Origin: Candidatus Poribacteria bacterium
GTDB taxonomy: Bacteria; Poribacteria; WGA-4E; WGA-3G
NCBI GenBank assembly: GCA_022827185.1
Contig: JAJDTM010000043.1
Coordinates: 1-32,085 of the forward strand
Direction: 5' to 3'
Length of the DNA: 32,085 nucleotides
Of the stretch, positions 8,769 through 18,240 are shown piece by piece. The stretch's first letter is position 1, and each line of letters starts with the position of its first letter. Below the pieces are notes generated by a model. It saw nothing but the letters and a program-made list of their open reading frames with translations, was not told the DNA's origin and ran no database searches. Both the position numbers and the translations under genes were made by a program.

Positions 8769-10169
8769 TTAGAACAGTCGAGGCGACTTAATATGCCGAT
8801 CCATCCATTTCAGACGGGCGTTCAACCATATTTTTACCTGTTTGACTTCTTGCTGATAGGTCGCATACCCACGGTTGGGGTTCCCAAACATAGTGCGCCC
8901 CAGCACGGGCCATCTCTGAAAGTTTCGCTTTTGTGCTTCGGACAGATATTCAGCAGTCCGATCAATTTCCTTAAGGAGTTTTGGGGTGGCGAGTCTATCT
9001 TTCCGTAATTCTTGCCATCTCTTGACGAGTTTTCGTGTAAAATTTCTGTCTGTTAGGAGTCGATCCCACCAGAACGGGACGGGGTTTGTATAAATAAGCC
9101 ATCCCTCGGTTTTCCAACCCTGATTGAAACTTGAATTGCCCATTGAGAGATTAAAATCCCAGACGGGTCCCATCTTCAACTTACCGCCTCTATCTTTGTG
9201 CATGTATGTGCTATTTCGGAATCCATCTATGTTTCTGAAGAGTTCGTTGATGATGAAATGGTCAATAAATGCATCGGTATCTATGTACTTGGCGTATCCG
9301 TGTTCGGGGTCCTTAAAATCCTTGCCAGCTAAGGTTGCTTCAAATTCGTTCATATAGTTCTGAATCCACGCTTTTTGGGCAGTGGACATCTCGCGTCCTT
9401 TTGGGTAAACATAAAACAGTCGTGTGCCATAGTGCGTGGAAAAATAGGTCTCATACCAGTCCATTTTGTCGATTTTCAGGACATAGCCGCCGGTGATGTC
9501 CGTGGGTTTCAGCGATTTAATATCAACGCGGTCTTTTCCCCGTTTAATCTTTTCTATCAATAGATAGACCCCGACATAGTGCCTGTTTTCGATTGCTGGA
9601 TCCCCTTTATCATTGAGAAACATTTCAACAAACTTTGTTCTACTTGCATACCTGCCGATGCGATTACTGAACTCGTACGCCAAGTAATTTCGCATGAGGG
9701 TTTTATCGGAATAGGGGCCATTTAGCACCCAGTCTGATTCTGCTGGCAATTGCAATAACGATGCGTCTTTGTCGTTGCCTGCCTCGTCTTGAATTTCGAT
9801 GCCGTACTGATGCTTTCGGAAGTGCAGCGACGTTTTTCCTCTCAACTCTATGCCGATTTTTCCCTCGAAATCAATATGTTTGCTATTTAGGGTATTTCTA
9901 CCGCCGGATTCATCGTAAATAATTTTCATCCGTGCCGGAATTTTGGGTTCATCGCGAATCCACTTTCCAGAGGTATCAATAATAACGATCGGCAGATTTG
10001 ATGAAAAAGCCTTAGTGCGCCCCAGGCCTTTTCCGGGATTAGCGGGGTTAGAGACAAATGTCTTTTTAGATTGCTTAGGTTGCCCCGGGGTATCCGTGAA
10101 GCAGCTTGATGCTACGGATAATATGATACCACTTAGGAGCAGCGGTATGATTTTTTTGTAAAGATACAT
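8769..10169 (-). CDS. CotH kinase family lipoprotein
   Basis: The 466-residue protein starts with a hydrophobic signal ending in ASSC, a plausible though non-classical lipobox, so it is probably a lipoprotein. The body shows CotH-family blocks: RGKTSLHFRKHQYGIEI, LNGPYSDKTLMRNYLAYEF, YVGVYLLIEKIKRG, GFRNSTYMHKD and the metal/catalytic-type GPVWDFNLSMGN. CotH of Bacillus is an atypical protein kinase; many environmental members are uncharacterised surface proteins. It starts 29 bp after the stop of the GH67 fusion gene on the same strand, so the two are probably co-transcribed. The ribosome site is weak (GAAAGA). Confidence 0.85.
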   Translation of the reverse strand: MYLYKKIIPLLLSGIILSVASSCFTDTPGQPKQSKKTFVSNPANPGKGLGRTKAFSSNLPIVIIDTSGKWIRDEPKIPARMKIIYDESGGRNTLNSKHIDFEGKIGIELRGKTSLHFRKHQYGIEIQDEAGNDKDASLLQLPAESDWVLNGPYSDKTLMRNYLAYEFSNRIGRYASRTKFVEMFLNDKGDPAIENRHYVGVYLLIEKIKRGKDRVDIKSLKPTDITGGYVLKIDKMDWYETYFSTHYGTRLFYVYPKGREMSTAQKAWIQNYMNEFEATLAGKDFKDPEHGYAKYIDTDAFIDHFIINELFRNIDGFRNSTYMHKDRGGKLKMGPVWDFNLSMGNSSFNQGWKTEGWLIYTNPVPFWWDRLLTDRNFTRKLVKRWQELRKDRLATPKLLKEIDRTAEYLSEAQKRNFQRWPVLGRTMFGNPNRGYATYQQEVKQVKIWLNARLKWMDRHIKSPRLF

Positions 10170-10198
10170 TTTTGTCTTTCTTTATAGATAAAATGCTT

Positions 10199-13100
10199 CT
10201 AATCAACTCGAACATTCTCAAAACGGATATTGTTGGCTCCGTTCGCTATCTCTGTGCTAAATTCAGGAGCGTCTCCACCATTGACGAGGAAGCAATTTTG
10301 AATGGCGATGTTGTCGGACGCGGAGATTTCGCCACTACATTTTATTGCAGCACCGCCACCGACAGGTCTCCCGTACTCGCGGTGTACTGCGTCAATACGA
10401 CAGTCGCTAATCGTTACGTTAGGGCACTCGGAGAGGTTGAGACCGTCCCGATCGGTTCGGATGTTGACATTATCTATCAGCATACCGTCGCAACCTGTCG
10501 CAAGCATCGCGTAATCGCCACCGTTATGGATGTTCAAGTTTCGGATCTCCACGTTCTTGCAGTGTTGGAGCATAATTCCGTTGTTGCCTGTACCATCAAC
10601 GGCACCTGGACCGTAGATGTTTACATTTTCGAGGTTTTCTCCGATAAGCAGCGCGACATCCGTGTCAGATAGGGCTTTGAGTGTAGCACCGGCATCAAGT
10701 GCGAGCGTAACGTCGCTTTTCAGGTGAATAGAGCTGGTTGCATAGACCCCAGATGGCAGGAGAACAGTGCCACCGCCAGCGGCGTTGCAGACGGCGATGG
10801 CTTGGTTGATAGCGGCTGCGTCGTTCGATTTTCCGTCAGCAACGGCACCGAAATGACGTACGTTGTATGTGCCGACCTCCGCCAATGCGTCTTGTGTCAG
10901 CCCTGCGATTGTGTCCTCGCGTGTTCTGCCGGTATGTGCTTCAAGGTTCGTCACCCATTTCTTAAGCGTCCGGTTGCGCTCGGATTCGGCATAATCTATC
11001 AAGGTTTTTAAGGTGTATTCATATCTGTGCGGATCTATCCTACCTTCAAGCGTTTTCCAAAGTTCGGCTGCCTGCGCAGCCATCTCAACGCCCTCTTCTA
11101 TGTTGGCGTAGAGGTCTTGTATGAGGGTTCTGCCGATAGAGAGACGCTGGTCATGTGCTGTGAAGTGGAAGGCAGTGAGGTGTGCTTCTCCGCGTAACCG
11201 GTCTCCATATATCTCACGAAGCCCTGGCGCGTACTGTGCTAACACACGCTCACGTAACGCTGGTGTGATCGTGCCCGCGCCTTCTTTATTGACTATATAC
11301 GGGGTCTTGACTTGTGCCATACCGGGGTCGCTGGAATCAAACCAGATACCGCGGTAACCGCGATAGTTGTAGCACTTGCGTGTGACCTCTTCAAGCATCA
11401 TCAGGATCGTCCTGGTTGTCCGAAGCACCTCTGGATCATCGCCAAACGTCTGCTGAATCCACTCTGTGTAAATATCGTCCACCGTTAAGTCTGGATTCCA
11501 AGAGAGTCGTCCGAGTCCGTAATAGTTCACAGCATTCAGTGGAGATTTTGTCCATGCGGGTGCGGGTGAGATCATAGATACACCCATGATGCAATCGACA
11601 TTGAACTTATTCAAACTCCCCGGTCCGTTGCGATAGGTGTCCTGTTCAAACCACCACTTCCATTTCTTGACCCAGGAGACGGGCCAACTCTTGTCGATGA
11701 CGAGTTCACTGCCATACAAGTTTTTCTGCATCGCGCCGTCAAGTGCGGGGATTGGTGCCCACAGGTCCCAATCCAGAGGACTGCCTTTCGGAACTATAAT
11801 GACGTTGTCCCGGAAGTTGCCGTCCTCATGTGCGAAGAGATCGTACGGGATCAGATTTCGGTAGGGTTCTGGTGTGTATCGGAGGTTGCCGTAGACGAAT
11901 GCGCGTACAAGTACCTTTCCACCGTAAGGCTTCAGTGTATCGGCAATCCGGTTGACCATCGGGGGCCGCGGGTCGCCGTTCTGTTTCTCCGAACCGAGTT
12001 TCATCATGTATCCGCCGAAGTCGGGTACTCTTTCATAAAGCGCGTCAGCGGTTTTAGGGTCAAGTGCGAGGAGATAATTCGGACTCCAATAGAGTGTGAT
12101 CCCGTAATCTCGACAGATGTCACCAAGTTTTTCGACCTCATCCAGATGTTCAAGGAAGTTATTTCGATAGTGCCAGTTGATTTCACTCGGACAGAGCGCG
12201 TTCCAACCACACGATGCCAACATACGCACCCAATCTTGGATGAGTTTGGTATCACCGGTGCGCAACTCTTCCCAACTGAAAATTGAGTTGTCTCTGCCGC
12301 CACCCCGCCATCTGTCACCGAAAAGTCCACGGAAGTAGGACCAATGCGCCACCATACGGATAGGCACCTGCGGGTTCTCCAGGACATCAAGTTCAAGTGG
12401 ATTCTGCCCAATTTGAATGCGACGCATCAGATCGAATGCACCAAAAACAACGCCTGCGGGTATTCCTCCGGCGACAACAACCGTTCCTTCCATCGCCTTG
12501 ATGACGAACCCATCGCCTTCAATTTGATCCAATTGGAGGTCTTCAGCACGCTCGCGGATCCAGTTTGAGGTTTCGGCTGTTCCGAGGATAACCTTCGGTC
12601 CAGCGACAGTGGCAGTCTCCGAAACGGATGGCTTGAAACCGAACATGGATTCCGCCGCCTGTGCCAATTCGGAACCAGCCGTCTGGACAGTCGAATTTGT
12701 GCCTTCAGCAACAATGTTTTTAAACAGATCCTGATTTGGCTGTTCAGTCGCGGGTGGATTGAACTGTAGCCATGCCTTATAGAGCGTCCTGTCTACCTCT
12801 TGGTACTTGTAAGTGCTCCGCTCTTTTTCGGTAGGGTTCGTATCACGTCTTCCTGCATAGATGTGCTTGGTTTCGTCGTAAATCTGCCTAACTTCAGCGT
12901 CGGTCAGCGGCGTATTGTAGATACGGAGATCGTCGAGATAGCCAGTAAAGTCTTCACTGGTCCGAATCTCAGTTAACCCCTCTCGGCGCAGTGGCTCCAT
13001 GTTCACTGTAGACAGATCAATTGTTGCGATCTGCTCACCATCACGCCATCCGACGATCTGTTTCGCTTTGTCGTCGTAGGCGACTGCGAATAGATGCCAT

Positions 13101-13606
13101 TCGGAATCACCGACGGAGGCTTTCACGTGTGGATAGAACGCCCATTCGCGCAGGTCGTACTTGGGCCAATCATAATCAAGGATTCCTTCCCAGTATTCAA
13201 AATCCTTCTCACCTCGGAAACGGACTTGAAAACAGCCACGATAGTTGTTAAGTTCGATCGCATCGTTGTTGTATCCGAGAATGTTGGACCTATCCGACCC
13301 TGAATTTAACCAGAAGCAGATTGTGCCACGCGATATTGCAAGTGGGGAATTCTCAGACACCGGGATTCGCATTGGCTCTGTCTTCCGCATCACTTCGATG
13401 CAGGCATGTCCTTCACCGAGTGCATAGATTTGTGTTCCACCAAGTACCGCATGGTTGCCGTTACCGGAAAGGTCAGTGCCTGTTCCGTCATCAAAATCCC
13501 AACGACCTATCAGTCCTTTGGGTTCAGCTGCCATCGCACTACTGAGTTCACTTGCTAATATTAGCACTACAACTACAGAAATTGTAATGAGGATTTGGTA
13601 TTCCAT
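10199..13606 (-). CDS. Secreted LamG - GH67 alpha-glucuronidase-like - beta-helix fusion
   Basis: The 1135-residue protein has a signal peptide (about 1-27) and a LamG/concanavalin-like domain (about 33-245, ending LDDLRIYNTPLTDAEVRQIY). A GH67 alpha-glucuronidase-like region follows (about 290-920; INWHY 476-480, VPDFGGYMMKLGSEKQ with Glu540, FRDNV 598-602, YYGLGRLSWNPDLTVDDIY). Last comes a pectate-lyase-like beta-helix (about 930-1135; NVRHFGAVADGKSNDAAAIN). GH67 enzymes release methyl-glucuronic acid from xylan-derived oligosaccharides. Glu540 fits the general acid. The position where I expect the second carboxylate appears to be Ala617 (see findings). The helix is about half the usual length of GH28-type domains and lacks an obvious GDD motif. 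AAGGAG precedes the ATG at 13606. It follows a WD40 gene by 42 bp. Confidence 0.85.
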   Translation of the reverse strand: MEYQILITISVVVVLILASELSSAMAAEPKGLIGRWDFDDGTGTDLSGNGNHAVLGGTQIYALGEGHACIEVMRKTEPMRIPVSENSPLAISRGTICFWLNSGSDRSNILGYNNDAIELNNYRGCFQVRFRGEKDFEYWEGILDYDWPKYDLREWAFYPHVKASVGDSEWHLFAVAYDDKAKQIVGWRDGEQIATIDLSTVNMEPLRREGLTEIRTSEDFTGYLDDLRIYNTPLTDAEVRQIYDETKHIYAGRRDTNPTEKERSTYKYQEVDRTLYKAWLQFNPPATEQPNQDLFKNIVAEGTNSTVQTAGSELAQAAESMFGFKPSVSETATVAGPKVILGTAETSNWIRERAEDLQLDQIEGDGFVIKAMEGTVVVAGGIPAGVVFGAFDLMRRIQIGQNPLELDVLENPQVPIRMVAHWSYFRGLFGDRWRGGGRDNSIFSWEELRTGDTKLIQDWVRMLASCGWNALCPSEINWHYRNNFLEHLDEVEKLGDICRDYGITLYWSPNYLLALDPKTADALYERVPDFGGYMMKLGSEKQNGDPRPPMVNRIADTLKPYGGKVLVRAFVYGNLRYTPEPYRNLIPYDLFAHEDGNFRDNVIIVPKGSPLDWDLWAPIPALDGAMQKNLYGSELVIDKSWPVSWVKKWKWWFEQDTYRNGPGSLNKFNVDCIMGVSMISPAPAWTKSPLNAVNYYGLGRLSWNPDLTVDDIYTEWIQQTFGDDPEVLRTTRTILMMLEEVTRKCYNYRGYRGIWFDSSDPGMAQVKTPYIVNKEGAGTITPALRERVLAQYAPGLREIYGDRLRGEAHLTAFHFTAHDQRLSIGRTLIQDLYANIEEGVEMAAQAAELWKTLEGRIDPHRYEYTLKTLIDYAESERNRTLKKWVTNLEAHTGRTREDTIAGLTQDALAEVGTYNVRHFGAVADGKSNDAAAINQAIAVCNAAGGGTVLLPSGVYATSSIHLKSDVTLALDAGATLKALSDTDVALLIGENLENVNIYGPGAVDGTGNNGIMLQHCKNVEIRNLNIHNGGDYAMLATGCDGMLIDNVNIRTDRDGLNLSECPNVTISDCRIDAVHREYGRPVGGGAAIKCSGEISASDNIAIQNCFLVNGGDAPEFSTEIANGANNIRFENVRVD

Positions 13607-13648
13607 AGTGGATTCTCCTTGTATTTCAGGTTATCAGTTGAATGGCTG

Positions 13649-15412
13649 TTATCGTGAAGTTGGTAGCGGTGCCTTGAATAGTTCCCACAATAGCACTGTG
13701 CTGTCCAAACTCCCACTGGCGAGTGTTTTTCCATCGGGACTGAAGGCGAGGCTTTCCACCCAAAATGTATGCCCTGTGAGCGTTTGCTTGTGTTCACCAG
13801 TATCCGCATCCCAGAGGTGGATATTGCCGTCTCTGCTTCCGCTGGCGAGCATTTTCCCATCGGGACTGAACGCCACGCTACTAACCCAATCTGTATGTCC
13901 GGTAGGGGTTATTTTGGATGTGCCGGTGTGTGCATCCCAGAGGCGGAGGGTCCCGTCCCCACCCCCACTGGCGAGTGTTTCACCATCGGGACTGAACGCC
14001 ACACTTTTGACACCGTCTGCATGTCCTATGAGTATGTTCGCGAGTTTGCCAGTGTGCGCCTCCCAGAAACGGATGGTATCGTCGTCGCTTCCACTTGCGA
14101 GTGTCTGTCCATCTGGGCTGAATGCCATGCTTCTCACCCAATTTGTATGTCCTTCAAGTATTCTCTTGCGCTCACCGGTGTGTGCATCCCAGAGGCGGAT
14201 ATCCTCCCAACCCCCACTTGCGAGTGTTTTTCCATCGGGACTGAACGCTACGCAATAGACTGGAGCCGGTCCTTTGAATGCCTGCTTGTGCGTGCCAGTG
14301 TGCACGTCCCACAAGTGGGGCGGATTTTTAAGTGTCCCACTTGCGAGTGTTTTTCCATCTGGGCTGAACGCCACACTGAAAACTCGTCCTATATCTCCAG
14401 TGAGCGTTTTTTTGTGAGCACCCGTGTCTCCATCCCAGAAGTCAACCATCTCGCCAGGATCACTTCCGCTGGCGAGTGTTTGTCCATCGGGACTGAACGC
14501 CACACTTGAGACTTGTTCGGTATATCCCGTGAGCGTTTTTTCATGTTCTGCGGTGTGTGCATCCCAGAGATGGACTGCTTTCCCACCCCCACTGGCGAGT
14601 GTCTGTCCATCGGGACTGAATGTTACGTCATAAACCGCTCCTATATGTCCTGTGAGCATTTTCTTGTGTTCGCCGGTGTGTGCATCCCAGAGGCGGACAG
14701 TGCCGTCTTCGCTTCCGCTGGCGAGTATCTGTCCATCAGGGCTGAATACCACGCTGTAAACCCTATCCGTATGTCCCGTGAGTGTTTTCTGATGTTCGCC
14801 GGTATGTGCATCCCAGAGACGGATGGTATCAGGATCGTCGTCACTCCCACTTGCGAGTATCTGTCCATCGGGGCTGAATACCACGCTGTGGACACTATCC
14901 GTATGTCCCGTGAGTGTTTTCTGATGTTCGCCGGTGTGTGCATCCCAGAGGCGGACAGTGCCATCGCCACTCCCACACGCAAGGGTGCGTCCATCCGGGC
15001 TGAATGCCACGCTATAGACACTCACCTTATACGTTGTGAGCCTTGTCTTGTGTGTACTCGTACCGATATCCCATAAACAGATAGTCCCATCATAACACCC
15101 ACTCGCAATTGTTTTTCCGTCAGGACTAAACGCGATGTTGAAGATTTCTTCGCTTTGCCCAGTGAGCAGGCTAATTTCTTGATAGGTTGCGGTATCGTAG
15201 AGCCAAATACCGATGCCGCTTCCCACCGCGAGGCGCGTCCCGTCGGGGGAATACCGTATCTCACCTGTTCTGCCTCTACCGAGTCGGGTTCTTGCTCCCT
15301 CAGGTACCCCCCACTGTGTGTTGTCTTGGGCGAAGGTGTTGGGCAGTAACTGGAGCATAAAAAAAACAATAAGGAGCGTCAAAAAGTTGGAAAATAACGT
15401 TTTTTTTATCAT
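13649..15412 (-). CDS. Secreted WD40-repeat beta-propeller protein (about 13 blades)
   Basis: The 587-residue protein has a signal peptide (1-28, ending TFAQ). A conserved N-terminal cap blade (SPDGTRLAVGSGIGIWLYD) is followed by about twelve WD40 repeats of some 42 residues with the pattern SVAFSPDGxTLASGSxDGTxRLWDxHTG. Thirteen blades suggest two seven-bladed propellers with a shared or degenerate blade. Such proteins are binding scaffolds; no catalytic domain is present. The blades are very similar to each other at DNA level as well. It is the first gene of a probable run continuing to the GH67 fusion (42-bp gap) and CotH. Its partner is unknown. Confidence 0.88.
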   Translation of the reverse strand: MIKKTLFSNFLTLLIVFFMLQLLPNTFAQDNTQWGVPEGARTRLGRGRTGEIRYSPDGTRLAVGSGIGIWLYDTATYQEISLLTGQSEEIFNIAFSPDGKTIASGCYDGTICLWDIGTSTHKTRLTTYKVSVYSVAFSPDGRTLACGSGDGTVRLWDAHTGEHQKTLTGHTDSVHSVVFSPDGQILASGSDDDPDTIRLWDAHTGEHQKTLTGHTDRVYSVVFSPDGQILASGSEDGTVRLWDAHTGEHKKMLTGHIGAVYDVTFSPDGQTLASGGGKAVHLWDAHTAEHEKTLTGYTEQVSSVAFSPDGQTLASGSDPGEMVDFWDGDTGAHKKTLTGDIGRVFSVAFSPDGKTLASGTLKNPPHLWDVHTGTHKQAFKGPAPVYCVAFSPDGKTLASGGWEDIRLWDAHTGERKRILEGHTNWVRSMAFSPDGQTLASGSDDDTIRFWEAHTGKLANILIGHADGVKSVAFSPDGETLASGGGDGTLRLWDAHTGTSKITPTGHTDWVSSVAFSPDGKMLASGSRDGNIHLWDADTGEHKQTLTGHTFWVESLAFSPDGKTLASGSLDSTVLLWELFKAPLPTSR

Positions 15413-15505
15413 GAACTCTCGTTTTTTCGGTAATCCCTATTTGGATATATAGTATTCTTGAAAAGCGTCTTAGCATGCATCCTTTAAAAAACGAAAAACA
15501 GCACT

Positions 15506-16939
15506 TTATTGTCTCACCGACAGTACCCAGTCTCGGATAAGGTCAAGTGCTCTCGGTGAGAGTGTCTCCTCTATGGCACCGTACTCGTTGATCAGACCTG
15601 TTTTGGCGCGTTGGAAGAGGTGGTTGTGTTCCGGCAGACGATGCACAGTCACATTGCGATTGCCACCTTTTTCGAGAGCTGCGGCGATGGCGGTGAGGTT
15701 TTGCTCGGCATCAACTTGTACATCCAGTTCACCGTTGAGTGCGAGGACAGGCACTCGGATTTTCTCAAAGGCAGGCCGCGGATCAAAAGTGAGGAAATAG
15801 CGCATCCACGGGGTCAGTGACTGTTCCGCGAGTGTTCGTACCTGTGCCTCGTTCTGTTGCACTCGCGGCACACCGTTAATTTCGAGCTGCTTGCGTACGA
15901 TTTCCTCGACCTCTTTTCGTCGCTCGTCCGCCGCCATATCTTCTGAAGTCAAGATCGTGAACAACCGATCAAGAAGCATCAGTAAATTCTGTTTACGTTC
16001 ACCCGCGATGCCCGCTGCATCGAAAATGCGTTCGTTCTGTTTACGCAACAACTCAGCACCAGGTACACCGGGACCTGCCATCAGCACGATGAAACTGACA
16101 GTATCGCTGCGACTCGCGACGATGGCTGCGATGAGACCCCCTTCGCTGTGACCGATTAACCCGACCCGACCAATGCGGTCATCCTTCTTAAGAAACGCCA
16201 CGCCTGCCTCCACGTCCGTTGCGAAATCCGCTGTCGTTGCCGGTTTCGGATGCGGTGTTGACTTACCGATACCCGGATCATCCACACGGAGTACGGCAAT
16301 ACCTGCACGGCTCAGATGGTCGGCAAGCACCCAAAACGGTTTGTGTCCGACCAACGTCTCGTCTCGGTCTTGTAAACCGCTACCGGAGATGAGGAGCACT
16401 GCAGGAAAGGGACCGTCACCTTGTGGTAACGTCAGAGTGCCAGCGAGGTTGACGGAACCGTTTTGAAAGGCTGCCTGTTCGATTTTATAGGGGAACGGGG
16501 GTTTCGGTTCTTGCGGTCTTGCGGGATCCTTGACGACACTATCACGAGAGAGGCGGAAACTGAACGTGGCACCACTTTGGCTGAACGGACCACTGATGGC
16601 ACCATCTTGTAGTTTTCCATCAAAGGTCGGATTCCCCGGCACGCCGCGAATTGAGAACTTGACGCGCAGACCACTATCTTCTTCCACAACAAGGATATCA
16701 GACAGGGGCAATCCCTTCGCGCCTTGCGCTGGAATGTCGATAGTTCCGCTCCAGTCACTGTCGTTGAGAGTGAGATCAATTTTTACAGCGATGGGTTGAC
16801 CGGGAATCTCAATCTGTCCCTCCCAATGCCCCGTAACTCGGTTTTCTGCATAGGAAATCGAGAGCACCACCACCATTGCCACGATGACGAGGATTGTTTT
16901 AAGTAAATCGGATTCTATCTGATGAAAGTTGCTTTGCAC
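15506..16939 (-). CDS. Secreted alpha/beta hydrolase (serine esterase/peptidase-like)
   Basis: The 477-residue protein has a signal segment (about 14-31, ISYAEN), a beta-rich N-terminal domain (about 35-130, starting VTGHWEGQIEIPG) and an alpha/beta-hydrolase domain (about 150-475). The nucleophile elbow is GHSEGG with Ser265; Asp406 (NGELD) and His438 or His440 (PEHNH) complete a plausible triad. The substrate is unknown; carbohydrate acyl esters or peptides are possible. Translation starts at GTG 16939. Its ribosome site, AAGGA, overlaps the stop codon of the LamG gene 12 bases upstream, so the two are probably translationally coupled. Confidence 0.88.
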   Translation of the reverse strand: MQSNFHQIESDLLKTILVIVAMVVVLSISYAENRVTGHWEGQIEIPGQPIAVKIDLTLNDSDWSGTIDIPAQGAKGLPLSDILVVEEDSGLRVKFSIRGVPGNPTFDGKLQDGAISGPFSQSGATFSFRLSRDSVVKDPARPQEPKPPFPYKIEQAAFQNGSVNLAGTLTLPQGDGPFPAVLLISGSGLQDRDETLVGHKPFWVLADHLSRAGIAVLRVDDPGIGKSTPHPKPATTADFATDVEAGVAFLKKDDRIGRVGLIGHSEGGLIAAIVASRSDTVSFIVLMAGPGVPGAELLRKQNERIFDAAGIAGERKQNLLMLLDRLFTILTSEDMAADERRKEVEEIVRKQLEINGVPRVQQNEAQVRTLAEQSLTPWMRYFLTFDPRPAFEKIRVPVLALNGELDVQVDAEQNLTAIAAALEKGGNRNVTVHRLPEHNHLFQRAKTGLINEYGAIEETLSPRALDLIRDWVLSVRQ

Positions 16940-16951
16940 TGAGTCTGATCC

Positions 16952-17716
16952 TTATAGACTGGCTTTTATACTTCCCCATGTCGTGGCTAATTTGCCGGCG
17001 GGATAAACCGCTAACGCGGATTTGAGACCTGTTGTCATGATGGTTTTAATATCAGCCTCAGTCAGTGCGACAGTGAAAAACGCGATATCGTCAAAGACAC
17101 CGGAATAATATTGTCCCCACTGATGCAAAAAAGTTGCCCCGATACTGATATCCGTAAAAACATAGGTATCGGTAACTGTTTCCCCTTCTTTGCCGTTGTA
17201 GTAGCCCGTCGCGTTTCCTTCATCATCTAATACAAACGCATAGTGCCCCCATTTATTCTCATCAAATTTTGGGATGACGGGTTTCCACGCCTTGCCCCAA
17301 ATGTCAACCGCGCCATTTTGGAACCGAATTGCGAAAGCCGGATTTGTGGGCCCACTGACATTCGATATTAACCGATCATCATTGGCGACATCACTCGGTT
17401 TCGCCCATAGCACCACTGTAACCTCTCCAGCCAACCCTAAATTCCCGACGAGCACATGCGCTTTACTCTCATTCCCATCAAATTCCAGTGCGGCTCCGAA
17501 TTTACCGTTCTTTATCCATTTCGGAGCGTTCATAATTTCTCCGTCTTTACCATTTTCAGAGGCATCCGCCGCCGTATCCCCCTTACCTTCATCAAAGAAC
17601 CACATCCCGGCAACAGTTTTTAGATCAAATTCAGCGTTGCTGATGCTGGTAAACATCAGGCTCAGGACGATTAAACTGATAGACGTAAGCATTAAATTCG
17701 CTATTACGATCTTCAT
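16952..17716 (-). CDS. Secreted LamG/concanavalin A-like domain protein
   Basis: The 254-residue protein has a signal peptide (1-28, ending ISNAEF) and one LamG jelly-roll domain (about 36-215; WFFDEGKGDTAADASENGKDG, ALEFDG, VFDDIAFFTVALTEADIKTI). It ends with a hydrophobic tail AVYPAGKLATTWGSIKASL, which I associate with secreted LamG proteins of Poribacteria, perhaps a sorting or processing signal. It probably binds a glycan. AGGAGAT precedes the ATG at 17716 at good spacing. The hydrolase gene follows immediately. Confidence 0.85.
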   Translation of the reverse strand: MKIVIANLMLTSISLIVLSLMFTSISNAEFDLKTVAGMWFFDEGKGDTAADASENGKDGEIMNAPKWIKNGKFGAALEFDGNESKAHVLVGNLGLAGEVTVVLWAKPSDVANDDRLISNVSGPTNPAFAIRFQNGAVDIWGKAWKPVIPKFDENKWGHYAFVLDDEGNATGYYNGKEGETVTDTYVFTDISIGATFLHQWGQYYSGVFDDIAFFTVALTEADIKTIMTTGLKSALAVYPAGKLATTWGSIKASL

Positions 17717-17779
17717 TTGTCATATCTCCTTTATTATGCGAAAGGGGTGTGAATTGAGAATTCGTGACAGTATATAGAA

Positions 17780-17954
17780 TAGGACTTACGCAAATTGAGC
17801 AAATATCGAACATTTAGACGCCAAAAGCGGTGATTTCCGTCCTTTAAACCCCCTAAAGAATCAGAATCAGAATCAGAATCAACGGTATGAATGCCTTATG
17901 GGCATTCACCGCCCCTTATCAGGGGACTTTAAGAGGCAATAGGCGACTGACCTA
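17780..17954. repeat. Degenerate MITE-like element
   Basis: The left end TAGGACTTACG matches the terminal repeat of the element at 21625-21716. A degenerate counterpart GCGACTGACCTA lies at 17943-17954. Between them are the shared modules TTTAAACCCCCTAAAG and CCCCTTATCAGGGGACTTTAAGAGG (split by other sequence), four GAATCA units (17858-17881), and a hairpin GAATGCC-TTATG-GGCATTC near 17890-17910. The region is upstream of the LamG gene and holds no gene. Confidence 0.65.
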
Positions 17955-18119
17955 TTTTTATTAATTGTTTGCTATTTTATTCTGTGTGAAACGATATTCT
18001 TTCGCGTCTCTTTATTATACCACATAAACGCGAATCAGGTTAGCAAAATTGCCAGGACTATTTAGTTTTAGATAAATTACCGGATTTTTCTAAATTTTTG
18101 AATATTCTTTTTCAGGTCC

Positions 18120-18140
18120 GGTGCGGTTCCAAACCGCACC
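18120..18140. repeat. REP-like palindrome
   Basis: A 9-bp stem GGTGCGGTT / AACCGCACC encloses a 3-nt loop in the non-coding stretch downstream of the 378-residue WD40 gene. A second small stem (GTCCAA / TTGGAC, 18154-18167) lies next to it. Apart from this and the MITE-like element, 17717-18240 shows no gene. Confidence 0.6.
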
Positions 18141-18240
18141 TACCGGGTCTGGGGTCCAAAATTGGACGAAAAACCGAGAACTGAATGGCTCTGCAAAATT
18201 GCTCAGGAAAAATGTATTTTTTCGGGAATTTCACACTTTT

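Noticed and set aside
10172..10672. 166-codon plus-strand frame opposite the beta-helix part
   Set aside because: It is a shadow of the GH67 fusion gene's repeating beta-helix codons; no ribosome site is seen.
13455..14633. Long plus-strand frames antisense to the WD40 gene
   Set aside because: They are periodic shadows of the repeated blades on the other strand, with no start signals and no family features.
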